Source: Streptomyces sp. TS71-3
Lineage (GTDB): Bacteria > Actinomycetota > Actinomycetes > Streptomycetales > Streptomycetaceae
DNA length: 64,000 nt
NCBI RefSeq assembly: GCF_018327685.1
Contig: NZ_BNEL01000003.1
Coordinates: 62,001-126,000 of the forward strand
Reading direction: 5' to 3'
Shown piece by piece: positions 43,226-51,089 of the stretch. A model generated the notes under the pieces. It searched no databases, had not been told where the DNA came from, and saw only the letters and a list, made by a program, of their open reading frames with translations. The translations under genes and the position numbers were made by a program. Within the stretch, counting starts at the first letter, position 1, and each line of letters begins with the position of its first letter.

Positions 43226-44275
43226 ATGTCCAGAGCGCGAGTGGCACGGCGGATCGCCGCGGGGGCGGCATACGGCGGGGGCGGGATCGGGCTGGTCGGA
43301 GTGGCGGCCGTCGGGGTCCTGCTCGCCGAGGTGCAGATCGCGAAGCGGCGGGTGGGGACCATCCCGGGCAGCGGCGGCAGCATGCCGCCACCGCGCGCCG
43401 ACGGCACGTACGGCAAGGGCTTCGCGGGTCCGGGGGCGGCGATGGAACCGCTCAGGTTCGCCATGCTGGGCGACTCCACGGCCGCGGGCCAGGGCGTGCA
43501 CCGCGCGCGGCAGACGCCCGGCGCGCTGCTCGCCTCGGGGCTCGCGGCGGTCGCCGAGCGCCCCGTCGACCTGCGCAACGCCGCGCTGCCCGGCGCGCGC
43601 TCCGACGACCTGGAGCGGCAGGTCACCCAGATCCTGTCCGACCCGGCCTGGGTGCCCGACGTGTGCGTGGTGATGATCGGCGCCAACGACGTCACCCACC
43701 GCATGCCGCCGACCCACTCGGTGCGCTGCCTGTCGGCGGCGGTGCGCAGGCTGCGCACGGCGGGCGCGGAGGTGGTCGTCGGCACCTGCCCCGACCTGGG
43801 CACCATCGAGCCCGTGTACCAGCCGCTGAGCTGGCTGGCGCGGCGGGCCTCGCGGCAGCTCGCGGCGGCGCAGACGATCGGCGTGGTGGAGCAGGGCGGG
43901 CGGGCGGTGTCGCTGGGCGACCTGCTGGGCCCCGAGTTCGCCGCGAACCCCAGGGAGCTGTTCGGCCCCGACAACTACCATCCGTCCGCCGAGGGCTACG
44001 CCACCGCGTCCATGGCGGTACTCCCGACGCTCTGCGCGTCACTCGGCCTCTGGCCGGAGGAGGAGCGGCCGGACGCGGCCCGCGACGAGGGCTACCTGCC
44101 GGTCGCCCGCGCGGCCGCGGAGGCCGCGGCGGAGGGCGGCACGGAGGTCACGGCCGCGGGCACCACGGGCGGCCGGGGGCCGTGGGCGCTGCTCAAGCGG
44201 CGCCGGCGCCGGCGGATCCAACCCGGGGAGGCCCCGGACACGCCCCGGACGGCGGACGCGCCGTCGGCCCCGTAG
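43226..44275 (+). CDS. SGNH/GDSL hydrolase with N-terminal membrane anchor
   Basis: 349 residues from ATG 43226; GTG 43214 is an alternative. A hydrophobic helix at about 10-33 (GGIGLVGVAAVGVLL) acts as anchor or uncleaved signal. Catalytic blocks: I GDSTAAGQG (Ser, about 83), II Gly in LPGARSDD, III GANDVTH (Asn), V DNYHPSAEGY (Asp and His). An esterase or lipase acting at or outside the membrane. The C-terminal ~60 residues are Arg/Ala-rich and disordered. Substrate unknown. Confidence 0.88.
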   Translation: MSRARVARRIAAGAAYGGGGIGLVGVAAVGVLLAEVQIAKRRVGTIPGSGGSMPPPRADGTYGKGFAGPGAAMEPLRFAMLGDSTAAGQGVHRARQTPGALLASGLAAVAERPVDLRNAALPGARSDDLERQVTQILSDPAWVPDVCVVMIGANDVTHRMPPTHSVRCLSAAVRRLRTAGAEVVVGTCPDLGTIEPVYQPLSWLARRASRQLAAAQTIGVVEQGGRAVSLGDLLGPEFAANPRELFGPDNYHPSAEGYATASMAVLPTLCASLGLWPEEERPDAARDEGYLPVARAAAEAAAEGGTEVTAAGTTGGRGPWALLKRRRRRRIQPGEAPDTPRTADAPSAP

Positions 44276-44658
44276 GGGCACCCCGGCCCCAGCGCCCCGG
44301 GGGCCGGGCCCCGGCCGGCCCCCGGGGCGCGGATTGGGGGTACCCCTCCCACGCCCTCAAAGCAGCCGGGGAGCGACCAGCCACAGCGCGACCTTGCAGG
44401 TCGCCACCGGCCGGGATGGGCTGTTGCTGACGTCTCCGAACCACCGGCAGATGGTGGTTGCTCGCGCAGTTCCCCGCGCCCCTTGGGTTAGCCGGGGCTG
44501 AGCCCCGGCCCAGGGACGCGGGCAGGGGGTCCCGCCGTGGCTGAGCGACCGCTTAGAATGGTGCGGTGGGAGTCACACGCACTGACGCGTGACCCGGAGC
44601 CTACGCGCGGGTAACTTCCTGGCAGGTCGTGCCCGCACCCGCCGCCCCAGGAGCCGTG
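44276..44658. other. Spacer upstream of the thiolase gene
   Basis: Holds one GCGCAGTTCCCCGCGCCCC repeat (44464-44482, minus sense), a GCCGGGGCT/AGCCCCGGC hairpin (44491-44509) that may end the SGNH transcript, and the thiolase promoter with a palindromic operator (44540-44558). Confidence 0.6.
44540..44558 (+). promoter_or_regulatory. Thiolase promoter -10 overlapped by a palindromic operator
   Basis: CTGAGCGACCGCTTAG (44540-44555) is a near-perfect 16-base palindrome. It overlaps TAGAAT (44553-44558), a good -10 box about 100 bases before the thiolase start. The arrangement suits repression by a TetR-family fatty-acid regulator; the regulator is not in the window. Confidence 0.5.
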
Positions 44659-45879
44659 ATGCCCGAAGCAGTGATCGTTTCCGCCGCCCGTTCCCCCATC
44701 GGACGCGCCTTCAAGGGCTCTCTGAAAGAGCTGCGCCCCGACGACCTGACCGCCACGATCATCCAGGCCGCCCTCGCCAAGGTCCCCGAGCTGGACCCGG
44801 CGGAGATCGACGACCTGATGCTCGGCTGCGGCCTGCCGGGTGGCGAGCAGGGCAACAACCTCGCCCGGATCGTCGCCGTCCAGATGGGCATGGACCACCT
44901 GCCGGGGTGCACGGTCACCCGGTACTGCTCGTCGTCCCTCCAGACGTCCCGGATGGCCCTGCACGCCATCAAGGCGGGCGAGGGCGACGTCTTCCTCTCC
45001 GCGGGCGTCGAGATGGTCTCGCGGTTCACCAAGGGCAACTCGGACAGCCTGCCCGACACGCACAACCCGATCTTCGCCGAGGCCGAGGCCCGCACGGCCG
45101 CCGTCGCCGAGTCCCAGGGCGCCGGCTGGCACGACCCGCGCGAGGACGGCGTGGTGCCCGACCCGTACATCGCGATGGGCCAGACCGCGGAGAACCTGGC
45201 GCGGCTGAAGGGGATCACCCGCGAGGAGATGGACGAGTTCGGTGTCCGCTCCCAGAACCTCGCCGAGCAGGCCGTCGCCAAGGGCTTCTGGGAGCGCGAG
45301 ATCACGCCGGTGACGCTGCCGGACGGCACGGTCGTCGGCAAGGACGACGGTCCGCGGCCGGGCGTCACCATGGAGGGCGTGGCGGGTCTGAAGCCGGTCT
45401 TCCGCCCGGACGGCCTGGTCACCGCCGGCAACTGCTGCCCGCTCAACGACGGCGTCGCCGCCCTCGTCATCATGAGCGACACCAAGGCCCGCGAGCTCGG
45501 CCTCACGCCGCTGGCGAGGATCGTCTCCACGGGTGTCTCCGCGCTCTCGCCCGAGATCATGGGCTTCGGGCCCGTGGACGCGTCGAACCAGGCGCTGAAG
45601 CGTGCGGGGATGAGCATCGGGGACGTCGACCTCGTCGAGATCAACGAGGCCTTCGCCGCCCAGGTCATCCCGTCCTACCGGGCGCTCGGCATCGACCTCG
45701 ACCGGCTGAACGTCAACGGCGGCGCCATTGCCGTGGGCCACCCCTTCGGGATGACCGGCGCGCGGATCACGGGGACGCTGATCAACAGCCTCCAGTTCCA
45801 CGACAAGCAGATCGGTCTGGAGACGATGTGCGTGGGCGGCGGGCAGGGGATGGCGATGGTGGTGGAACGGCTCAGCTAG
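44659..45879 (+). CDS. Acetyl-CoA C-acyltransferase (thiolase)
   Basis: 406 residues from ATG 44659, six bases after AGGAG. Acylated Cys in RYCSSSLQT (about 95), NEAFAAQ (about 330), [14 protein letters not shown] (His, about 365) and second Cys in [12 protein letters not shown] (about 393). Family length and all catalytic residues intact. Cleaves 3-ketoacyl-CoA in beta-oxidation or condenses two acetyl-CoA; the sequence does not choose. The promoter-operator pair suggests control by fatty-acid supply, as may also hold for the acyl-CoA dehydrogenase at 9.9-11.1 kb. Confidence 0.93.
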   Translation: MPEAVIVSAARSPIGRAFKGSLKELRPDDLTATIIQAALAKVPELDPAEIDDLMLGCGLPGGEQGNNLARIVAVQMGMDHLPGCTVTRYCSSSLQTSRMALHAIKAGEGDVFLSAGVEMVSRFTKGNSDSLPDTHNPIFAEAEARTAAVAESQGAGWHDPREDGVVPDPYIAMGQTAENLARLKGITREEMDEFGVRSQNLAEQAVAKGFWEREITPVTLPDGTVVGKDDGPRPGVTMEGVAGLKPVFRPDGLVTAGNCCPLNDGVAALVIMSDTKARELGLTPLARIVSTGVSALSPEIMGFGPVDASNQALKRAGMSIGDVDLVEINEAFAAQVIPSYRALGIDLDRLNVNGGAIAVGHPFGMTGARITGTLINSLQFHDKQIGLETMCVGGGQGMAMVVERLS

Positions 45880-46621
45880 CGGCCGGGTCCCGTGGTGCCG
45901 GCTCCGGAGGGCGCGGGTGCGCCGTGGCTTTTTGCGCAGTTCCCCGCGCCCCTTTCCGGCCCAGCCCCTCGCTGTCTCGTTCTCGGCCGCGGCCCGGTGG
46001 GGCCTGGTCGCGCAGTTCCCCGCGCCCCTTGGGTGGGCCGGGGGCCCCGCGCCCTCAGGGATCGTGAGGTTGAGGCACCGGCCCCAGCGCCCCCGCAGCA
46101 AGCAAGGGACACAAGCCAGGACCAGGGGCACGGGGAACTACGCAAAGACCACGACGCCCCCGCACCAGACGACACAACACAAGCCCACCCCGAAGGGGCG
46201 CGGGGAACTACGCGAAAACCACGACGCCCCCGCACCAGACGACACAACACAAGCCCACCCCGAAGGGGCGCGGGGAACTGCGCAAAAACCGGGGCCCCCG
46301 CGGGCCCACCGGCGGGCGGGTGGCCCCGGGCCGCGGCGGCGCCGAAAGCCCGCGGCGGCCGGGCGTGCGCCGGCGGGAGGGGGCGGGGGCGCAAGCGGCC
46401 CCCCGCGCCGTGATCCAATCTCCGCCAGGATGTGACCTTTCTCCCGGCGGTACCGCATTGACGCAGGTCAGGCCCGTACGGTCAGCCCACCAGGACCCCC
46501 GGCCACCACCCCTTTCGTAAGGTATTGCACGAACAGCCCCTCGGCCCCGCCCCCGTGGCTGAGGTAGAAGTCGGGGATCGATGAACAAGTCGGGGATCGG
46601 ACCGAAGCCGGGAGTATGCGA
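45880..46621. other. Spacer filled with intergenic repeats
   Basis: No gene; large open frames here are translations of repeats. Two minus-sense GCGCAGTTCCCCGCGCCCC boxes (about 45936 and 46012) precede the tandem 70-bp repeat. Confidence 0.65.
46131..46290. repeat. 70-bp tandem repeat, 2.3 copies
   Basis: Units begin at 46131, 46201 and 46271, each starting CGGGGAACTACGC or CGGGGAACTGCGC and containing CCCGCACCAGACGACACAAC. Derived from the common REP-like repeat by local amplification. Confidence 0.9.
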
Positions 46622-47443
46622 GTGAGCGCCATGCCTGTTGTTCTGCTGCTCTCCACGGCCGCCGCCACCACCGTGGGCGCCGCCGCCGTGCACGCCGTGC
46701 ACGGGCTGCGCAAGCAGATCGCCGCGCTCCAGACGGAGCTGGCGGAGTCCCGGGCCAGGGGCGCGCGCCCCCAGGTGCCGGAGGCACGCTCGCCGCTGGC
46801 CGGCGAGGAGATACGCACCGCGGTCGCCGAGGCGCTCGCCGACGAGCGGGAGCGCGAGATGGCCGAGGCCCGCGCGTTCTGGGCGGCGCAGGAGGCGCGC
46901 GACGCCTCCTCGGACGTCTCCTCCCCGCTCGGCATGCCCCCCGAGGAGCCGGGCCCCGTGCGCCGCTCCGACCTCGCGGGCCTGCTCGGCTTCGAACCGC
47001 CGCACGACGCGCCTGCCGACCCCGACGACCACCCCGGGGACTCCCCGGAGCTGGCCGCGGCCCGCCGACGGCACCCCTCGCACCCCGATTTCGTCCCCGG
47101 CAGGAGCCACCTGTCCGCCCAGTCGCCGGTCCCGGCGAGCAGCGGCGACCACGAGCACGTGGTGGCCTGCCTGGCGGGGCTCGCCGAGGCCCGTACGGCC
47201 CTCGCGGACGTCCGCCCGGGGCCCCTGGGCACGCTCGACGTCTACGTCTTCGAGGACGGCACGACGCTCTGCATGACACCCGGCCACCGCGAGACAGCCG
47301 AACGGCTCGCGGACGCGCTGATCCGCGGTGACGTGCCGGTCCTGCTGGGCGGCTCCGGCGTCTTCGGCGCCTACGCCCTCACCTTCACCTGCGGCGACGA
47401 CACCGTGTACATCCTCGCGGACCGTGTGATCGTCTCCCACTGA
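46622..47443 (+). CDS. Conserved membrane-anchored protein of unknown function
   Basis: 273 residues from GTG 46622, seven bases after GGGAG (ATG 46616 would crowd that site). One N-terminal helix (MPVVLLLSTAAATTVGAAAVHAV region), then a coiled-coil-like stretch (LRKQIAALQTELAESRARG; EEIRTAVAEALADEREREMAEA). An acidic/Pro-rich linker follows, then a compact C-terminal domain (~170-273; LDVYVFEDGTTLCM, VLLGGSGVFGAYALTFTCGD, YILADRVIVSH). No family recognised; appears intact. Confidence 0.7.
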   Translation: MSAMPVVLLLSTAAATTVGAAAVHAVHGLRKQIAALQTELAESRARGARPQVPEARSPLAGEEIRTAVAEALADEREREMAEARAFWAAQEARDASSDVSSPLGMPPEEPGPVRRSDLAGLLGFEPPHDAPADPDDHPGDSPELAAARRRHPSHPDFVPGRSHLSAQSPVPASSGDHEHVVACLAGLAEARTALADVRPGPLGTLDVYVFEDGTTLCMTPGHRETAERLADALIRGDVPVLLGGSGVFGAYALTFTCGDDTVYILADRVIVSH

Positions 47444-47592
47444 CGCGTCCGGAGCGCCCGCGGCCGGTCCGAGCGCCGCCCAGAGCGCGCCCCGCCATGT
47501 GACCGCGTCAGAGCGCCCCGGGCGACATGAGCACCGTCAGAGCGCCCCCAGCCCCATCAGCGCCGTCAGAGCGCCCGGCCACGTGTGCGCCG

Positions 47593-47904
47593 TCAGACCG
47601 ATGCGCGCTTGCGCGCGTCCTCCACCAGCGCAAGCGCGCGGGTCAGGTCGGCCGGATCTGTCAAGACGAGAGCAAGATCCCTGCCCGCGACGGTGATCTG
47701 GTCCGCGGCGGCGAACATGCCCGCGTCCGGCATCTCGCGCGGCGGGCTCGCTGGGTTCTCAAGGCGTTGCGCCCAGCGCGCGAATTCCCTGGCCAGGGCA
47801 AGTGCCTCGGCTGCGGCACCGCGCTGCAGGCGGCTCTGCGGCGCGGCCCGGAGCCGGTCGGCGAAGTGGTCCACGGCGGTGGTCAGCGGGGTTGTATCGA
47901 GCAC
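47593..47904 (-). CDS. Small hypothetical protein
   Basis: 103 residues, mainly helical and Ala-rich (TAVDHFADRLRAAPQSRL, AEALALAREFARWAQRLE), with no Cys and no membrane segment. Codon bias is Streptomyces-like, which supports it over the antisense frames. Its 3' flank has four imperfect CGTCAGAGCGCCC repeats (about 47506-47575). Function unknown. Confidence 0.6.
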   Translation of the reverse strand: MLDTTPLTTAVDHFADRLRAAPQSRLQRGAAAEALALAREFARWAQRLENPASPPREMPDAGMFAAADQITVAGRDLALVLTDPADLTRALALVEDARKRASV

Positions 47905-48005
47905 GCGGCGACCTTATGCGCCCGACCGGGACTGTTGCCAACGCGCAAACGCTCAGGCACGGTGGCGTGAAGGACGGACCACATCGAAAGCCGCCGGAGG
48001 CGCCG

Positions 48006-48236
48006 ATGTCTCAAGTCTTCTCTGAGGAGACCCACCAGAACCTGCTCGCCCACATCCCCCAGTGCACCGGTCGTGACATCTCGGATTGGCTGCGCACCGT
48101 CGACGAAGGCCCTTCACTCATCCGCTTCGAGGAGAAGGTGAGCTGGCTGCGGGGCGAGCACAACCTCGCCTACGGCCACGCGAAGGCGATCGTCCACGAA
48201 TACGATCTGCGACGCGCCGCGCGCAAGCTGATCTGA
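48006..48236 (+). CDS. DUF4287-type small protein
   Basis: 76 residues from ATG 48006, six bases after GGAGG. Reads MSQVFSEETHQNLLAHIPQ, then TGRDISDWLRTV, FEEKVSWLRGEHNLAYGHAKAIVHEYD: the conserved pattern of DUF4287 proteins. Function unknown. A perfect 13-bp terminator follows (48287-48318). Confidence 0.82.
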   Translation: MSQVFSEETHQNLLAHIPQCTGRDISDWLRTVDEGPSLIRFEEKVSWLRGEHNLAYGHAKAIVHEYDLRRAARKLI

Positions 48237-48286
48237 GCCGCCCGGGCGACCCTGGGGGACCGCCATGCCCTTGTGAGCCCGCGTGA

Positions 48287-48318
48287 AAGGGCCCGCGAAC
48301 AGTCGTTCGCGGGCCCTT
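48287..48318 (+). terminator. Strong hairpin terminator
   Basis: AAGGGCCCGCGAA pairs perfectly with TTCGCGGGCCCTT around a 6-base loop, 50 bases after the DUF4287 stop; also placed to stop the converging BI-1 gene transcript. Confidence 0.8.
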
Positions 48319-48339
48319 CGTCACGTCGCCTCGACGGTC

Positions 48340-48441
48340 AGTCGTCGGCTGTCGCCCCAGCGATCAGCTCTCGCCTGTCGCCCGCGGCCCCAGCGATCAG
48401 CTCTCGCCTCAGCGGTCAGTCGTCGGCTGTCGCCCCAGCGA
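48340..48441. repeat. Short imperfect repeats downstream of the BI-1 gene
   Basis: CCCCAGCGATCAG occurs three times (about 48356, 48390 and 48432) among GTCGGCTGTCGC and CTCTCGCC units. No function apparent. Confidence 0.6.
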
Positions 48442-49347
48442 TCAGTTGTCGCTTTGCAGGATGGCGATCAGCCGCAGGAACTCCAGGTAGATCCAGACGA
48501 GGGTGAGCGTCAGGCCGAAGGCGGCCAGCCATGCCTCCCGGCGCGGCGCCCCGTAGGCCACGCCCGTCTCGATCTGCTTGAAGTCCAGGGCGAGGAAGCA
48601 GGCGCCGAGCAGCACGCCCAGGATGCCGAAGACGACGCCTAGGGCGCCGCTGCGGAAGCCGAGCCCGTCACCGCCACCGAAGACCGAGAAGAGCAGATTG
48701 ATCATCATCAGCCCGACGAAGCCGAGGGCGGCGGCCATCACGAAGCCGTAGAACCTGCGGTTCACCCGGATCCAGCCCGCCTTGTAGGCGACCAGCACGG
48801 CGGCGAAGACCGCCATCGTGCCGAGCACCGCCTGCATGGCGGCGCCGCTCGCGATGCGGTTGTCCACGATGCTGGACAGCACGCCGAGGAACACGCCCTC
48901 CAGGGCGGCGTAGGTGATGATCAGCGCGGGCGTGGGCGACCGCTTGAAGGACTGGATCAGGCCCAGCACCATCGCCACCAGGCCGGAGGCGACCGCGATG
49001 CCGTAGGAGCGGTTGATGGACGCGTCGTCCACCGGCAGCAGCGCCCAGGCGACGGCGGCGGCCACCACGAGCACGCCGAGCGTGCCGGCGGTGCGGACGA
49101 CGACGTCGTCCATCGTCATGCGGTCGGAGGTGGCCGGGGCCTGCGGCGGCGCACCGTACTGGACGCCCTGCTGGGCGTACGGGTTCTGGGCGTAGGGGTT
49201 GGTGGGCGCACCGGCGTAGGGGCCCGCGTACGGGCCGCCCTGGGTGCCGACAGCGGGTCCCCCGGCCTGCGGCGCCGCGTTGAAGCCCGCGTAGCCGTTG
49301 TCGCGGCTGAACCCCCGTCGCGAGAAGACCGGGTTACTGCTCCTCAT
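48442..49347 (-). CDS. Bax inhibitor-1/YccA-like membrane protein
   Basis: 301 residues. The first ~75 are a Gly/Pro/Tyr-rich cytoplasmic tail (GGPYAGPYAGAPTNPYAQNP). Seven hydrophobic helices follow from about residue 85, including GTLGVLVVAAAVAWALL, YGIAVASGLVAMVLGLI, ALIITYAALEGVFLGVLSSI and LGVVFGILGVLLGACFLAL; DFKQIETGVAYGAPRREAW near the C-terminus carries the conserved acidic residue. Bacterial members of this family act as pH-sensitive calcium leak channels or protease modulators; the role here is not known. Confidence 0.88.
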   Translation of the reverse strand: MRSSNPVFSRRGFSRDNGYAGFNAAPQAGGPAVGTQGGPYAGPYAGAPTNPYAQNPYAQQGVQYGAPPQAPATSDRMTMDDVVVRTAGTLGVLVVAAAVAWALLPVDDASINRSYGIAVASGLVAMVLGLIQSFKRSPTPALIITYAALEGVFLGVLSSIVDNRIASGAAMQAVLGTMAVFAAVLVAYKAGWIRVNRRFYGFVMAAALGFVGLMMINLLFSVFGGGDGLGFRSGALGVVFGILGVLLGACFLALDFKQIETGVAYGAPRREAWLAAFGLTLTLVWIYLEFLRLIAILQSDN

Positions 49348-49606
49348 GTCACTCCTCCATAACCACCGTGCGTGGTCTTGGGCTCAAGAGTAATAGGTGG
49401 GCAAAGAATTGCCCCTCCTGCTCGCGGATGATCCTCCCCCCCACCCTGACGTCGAACACGGTACGCCGGATGACCATTCCCTGACGTGCCGCGCCGAGGC
49501 CTGTGGACAACGCGTGACAAGGGAGCAGTTGGCCTGTGGACAACCGGCTCCGGATGCCCTCGGCCGTGGTACACGCACGGGCGTACCGGACGAGCCGGAC
49601 GAGTGA

Positions 49607-49629
49607 GGCCGCCGCGCCGCGCGGCGGCC
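49607..49629 (-). terminator. Terminator of pobA
   Basis: GGCCGCCGCGC and GCGCGGCGGCC form an 11-bp perfect stem with a minimal loop, 17 bases past the pobA stop. Confidence 0.7.
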
Positions 49630-49645
49630 GGCGGGCCCGGCGGGG

Positions 49646-50848
49646 TCACTCGAAAGGGAAGCCCGTGTAGCACTCGGCCAGGTCCTGCTCGGCCGCCCGC
49701 GAGGTGGCTATGCGGCGCAGGAGGGCGAGCTGGATGCGGTCGTCGAAGGGCGTCGCGCCGGGCGGCCTGTGCAGCATCGTCGTCATCGCGTAGGAGAACC
49801 GCTCGGCCTGCCACACCCGCCGCAGGCAGGTCTCCGAATAGGCGTCCAGGAGCGCCGGGTCGCCGGTGCTCTGGAAGTGCGTGAACGCGCGCGCGAACGT
49901 GACGACGTCCCCGACGGCGAGGTTGAGCCCCTTGGCCCCGGTCGGCGGCACGATGTGCGCGGCGTCCCCGGCGAGGAAGAGGCGGCCGTGCCGCATGGGT
50001 TCGTGGACGTAGGAGCGCATCGGGGTGACGGACTTGGCGGTGACCGGGCCCCGGTGAAGCACCCAGTCGTCGTCCGGGGCGGTCTCGAAGCGGCGCTCCA
50101 GCTCGTCCCAGACGGCCTCGTCGCTCCAGGCGTCGGCGTCGGTGTCCGCGGGCACCTGGAGGTAGAGCCGGGAGACCACCGGGGAGCGCATGCTGAGCAG
50201 CGCGAAGCCGCGCTCGTGGCGGGCGTAGACCAGCTCGTCGTGCGACGGCGGCACGTCCGCCAGGATGCCGAGCCAGCCGAACGGATACGTGCGCTCGAAG
50301 ACGCGGGACACGCGCGTGGGCACCGCCTTGCGGGACACGCCCCAGAAGCCGTCGCAGCCCACCACGTAGTCGCAGGTGAGGACCGACTCGCGGCCCGACG
50401 CACCGCCCTGGGCGCCGCGTTGCACGAAACGCACCTTGGGGCGGTCCGTGGTGGCGTCCTCCACCGCGAGCGCCTCCGTCTCGAAGAGCAGCGGCCCGCC
50501 CTCGGTGAGCTGGAGTTCCACCAGGTCCTTGACGACCTCGGTCTGGGCGTAGACGGTCACGGTCCTGCCGCCGGTGAGCCCGGGGAAGTCGATCCGGTGG
50601 CGGTGCCGGTCGAAGCGCAGCTCGATGCCGTCGTGCCGCAGCCCCTCGCGGTCCAGCCGGGCCCCGGCGCCGGCGGCGCGCAGGACGTCGGCGGTGCCCT
50701 GCTCCAGGATCCCGGCCCGCTGCCGCTGCTCCACGTAGGGGCGGTCGCGGCTCTCCAGGACGACGCTGTCGACCCCCGCGTTGTGCAGCAGGCGGGCGAG
50801 GAGGAGCCCTGCGGGACCGGCTCCGATGATGCCGACGGTGGTGTGCAT
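49646..50848 (-). CDS. pobA: 4-hydroxybenzoate 3-monooxygenase PobA
   Basis: 400 residues from ATG 50848, close to the ~394 of known PobA. FAD-binding GIIGAGPAGLLLARLL (7-22), RAGILEQGT (substrate/flavin region, about 44), CDYVVGCDGFWGVSRK (about 155), and GRLFLAGDAAHIVPPTGAKGL (second FAD motif, about 280-300). Hydroxylates 4-hydroxybenzoate to protocatechuate using NAD(P)H and O2, feeding the beta-ketoadipate path. Divergent from a double-IclR regulator with a palindrome between, so probably induced by its substrate. Confidence 0.93.
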   Translation of the reverse strand: MHTTVGIIGAGPAGLLLARLLHNAGVDSVVLESRDRPYVEQRQRAGILEQGTADVLRAAGAGARLDREGLRHDGIELRFDRHRHRIDFPGLTGGRTVTVYAQTEVVKDLVELQLTEGGPLLFETEALAVEDATTDRPKVRFVQRGAQGGASGRESVLTCDYVVGCDGFWGVSRKAVPTRVSRVFERTYPFGWLGILADVPPSHDELVYARHERGFALLSMRSPVVSRLYLQVPADTDADAWSDEAVWDELERRFETAPDDDWVLHRGPVTAKSVTPMRSYVHEPMRHGRLFLAGDAAHIVPPTGAKGLNLAVGDVVTFARAFTHFQSTGDPALLDAYSETCLRRVWQAERFSYAMTTMLHRPPGATPFDDRIQLALLRRIATSRAAEQDLAECYTGFPFE

Positions 50849-50943
50849 GGGTGTCCTGTCGGGTCGCGGTGGGACTGCTTGCGGTCTCGTGGGAGCTGCT
50901 CGCGGTCGCGGTGGGACTGCTTGCGAAGGAACGCGTTCGCGTG

Positions 50944-50959
50944 GTGAACTTTCGTTCAC
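50944..50959. promoter_or_regulatory. Palindromic operator between pobA and the IclR gene
   Basis: GTGAACTTTCGTTCAC: perfect 6-bp arms with a 4-base spacer, in a low-GC patch about 95 bases from the pobA start and 130 from the regulator start. A typical size for IclR-family sites. Confidence 0.55.
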
Positions 50960-51089
50960 AACCGCCGGAGGGAGTCTCTGTCCGGGTCCTGCCGGTGTCA
51001 ACGCCCCGGGCACGGATTCCGCCCGGCGAACGGAGCGCCCGCGACCGTGCGGCGCCCGACCGCGGAACCGTGAGGAGAGGTGAGGTGCG

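Noticed and set aside
49397..49606. 69-codon plus-strand gene between BI-1 and pobA
   Set aside because: No ribosome site, no recognisable fold, and both neighbours point away from it; not supported enough to list.
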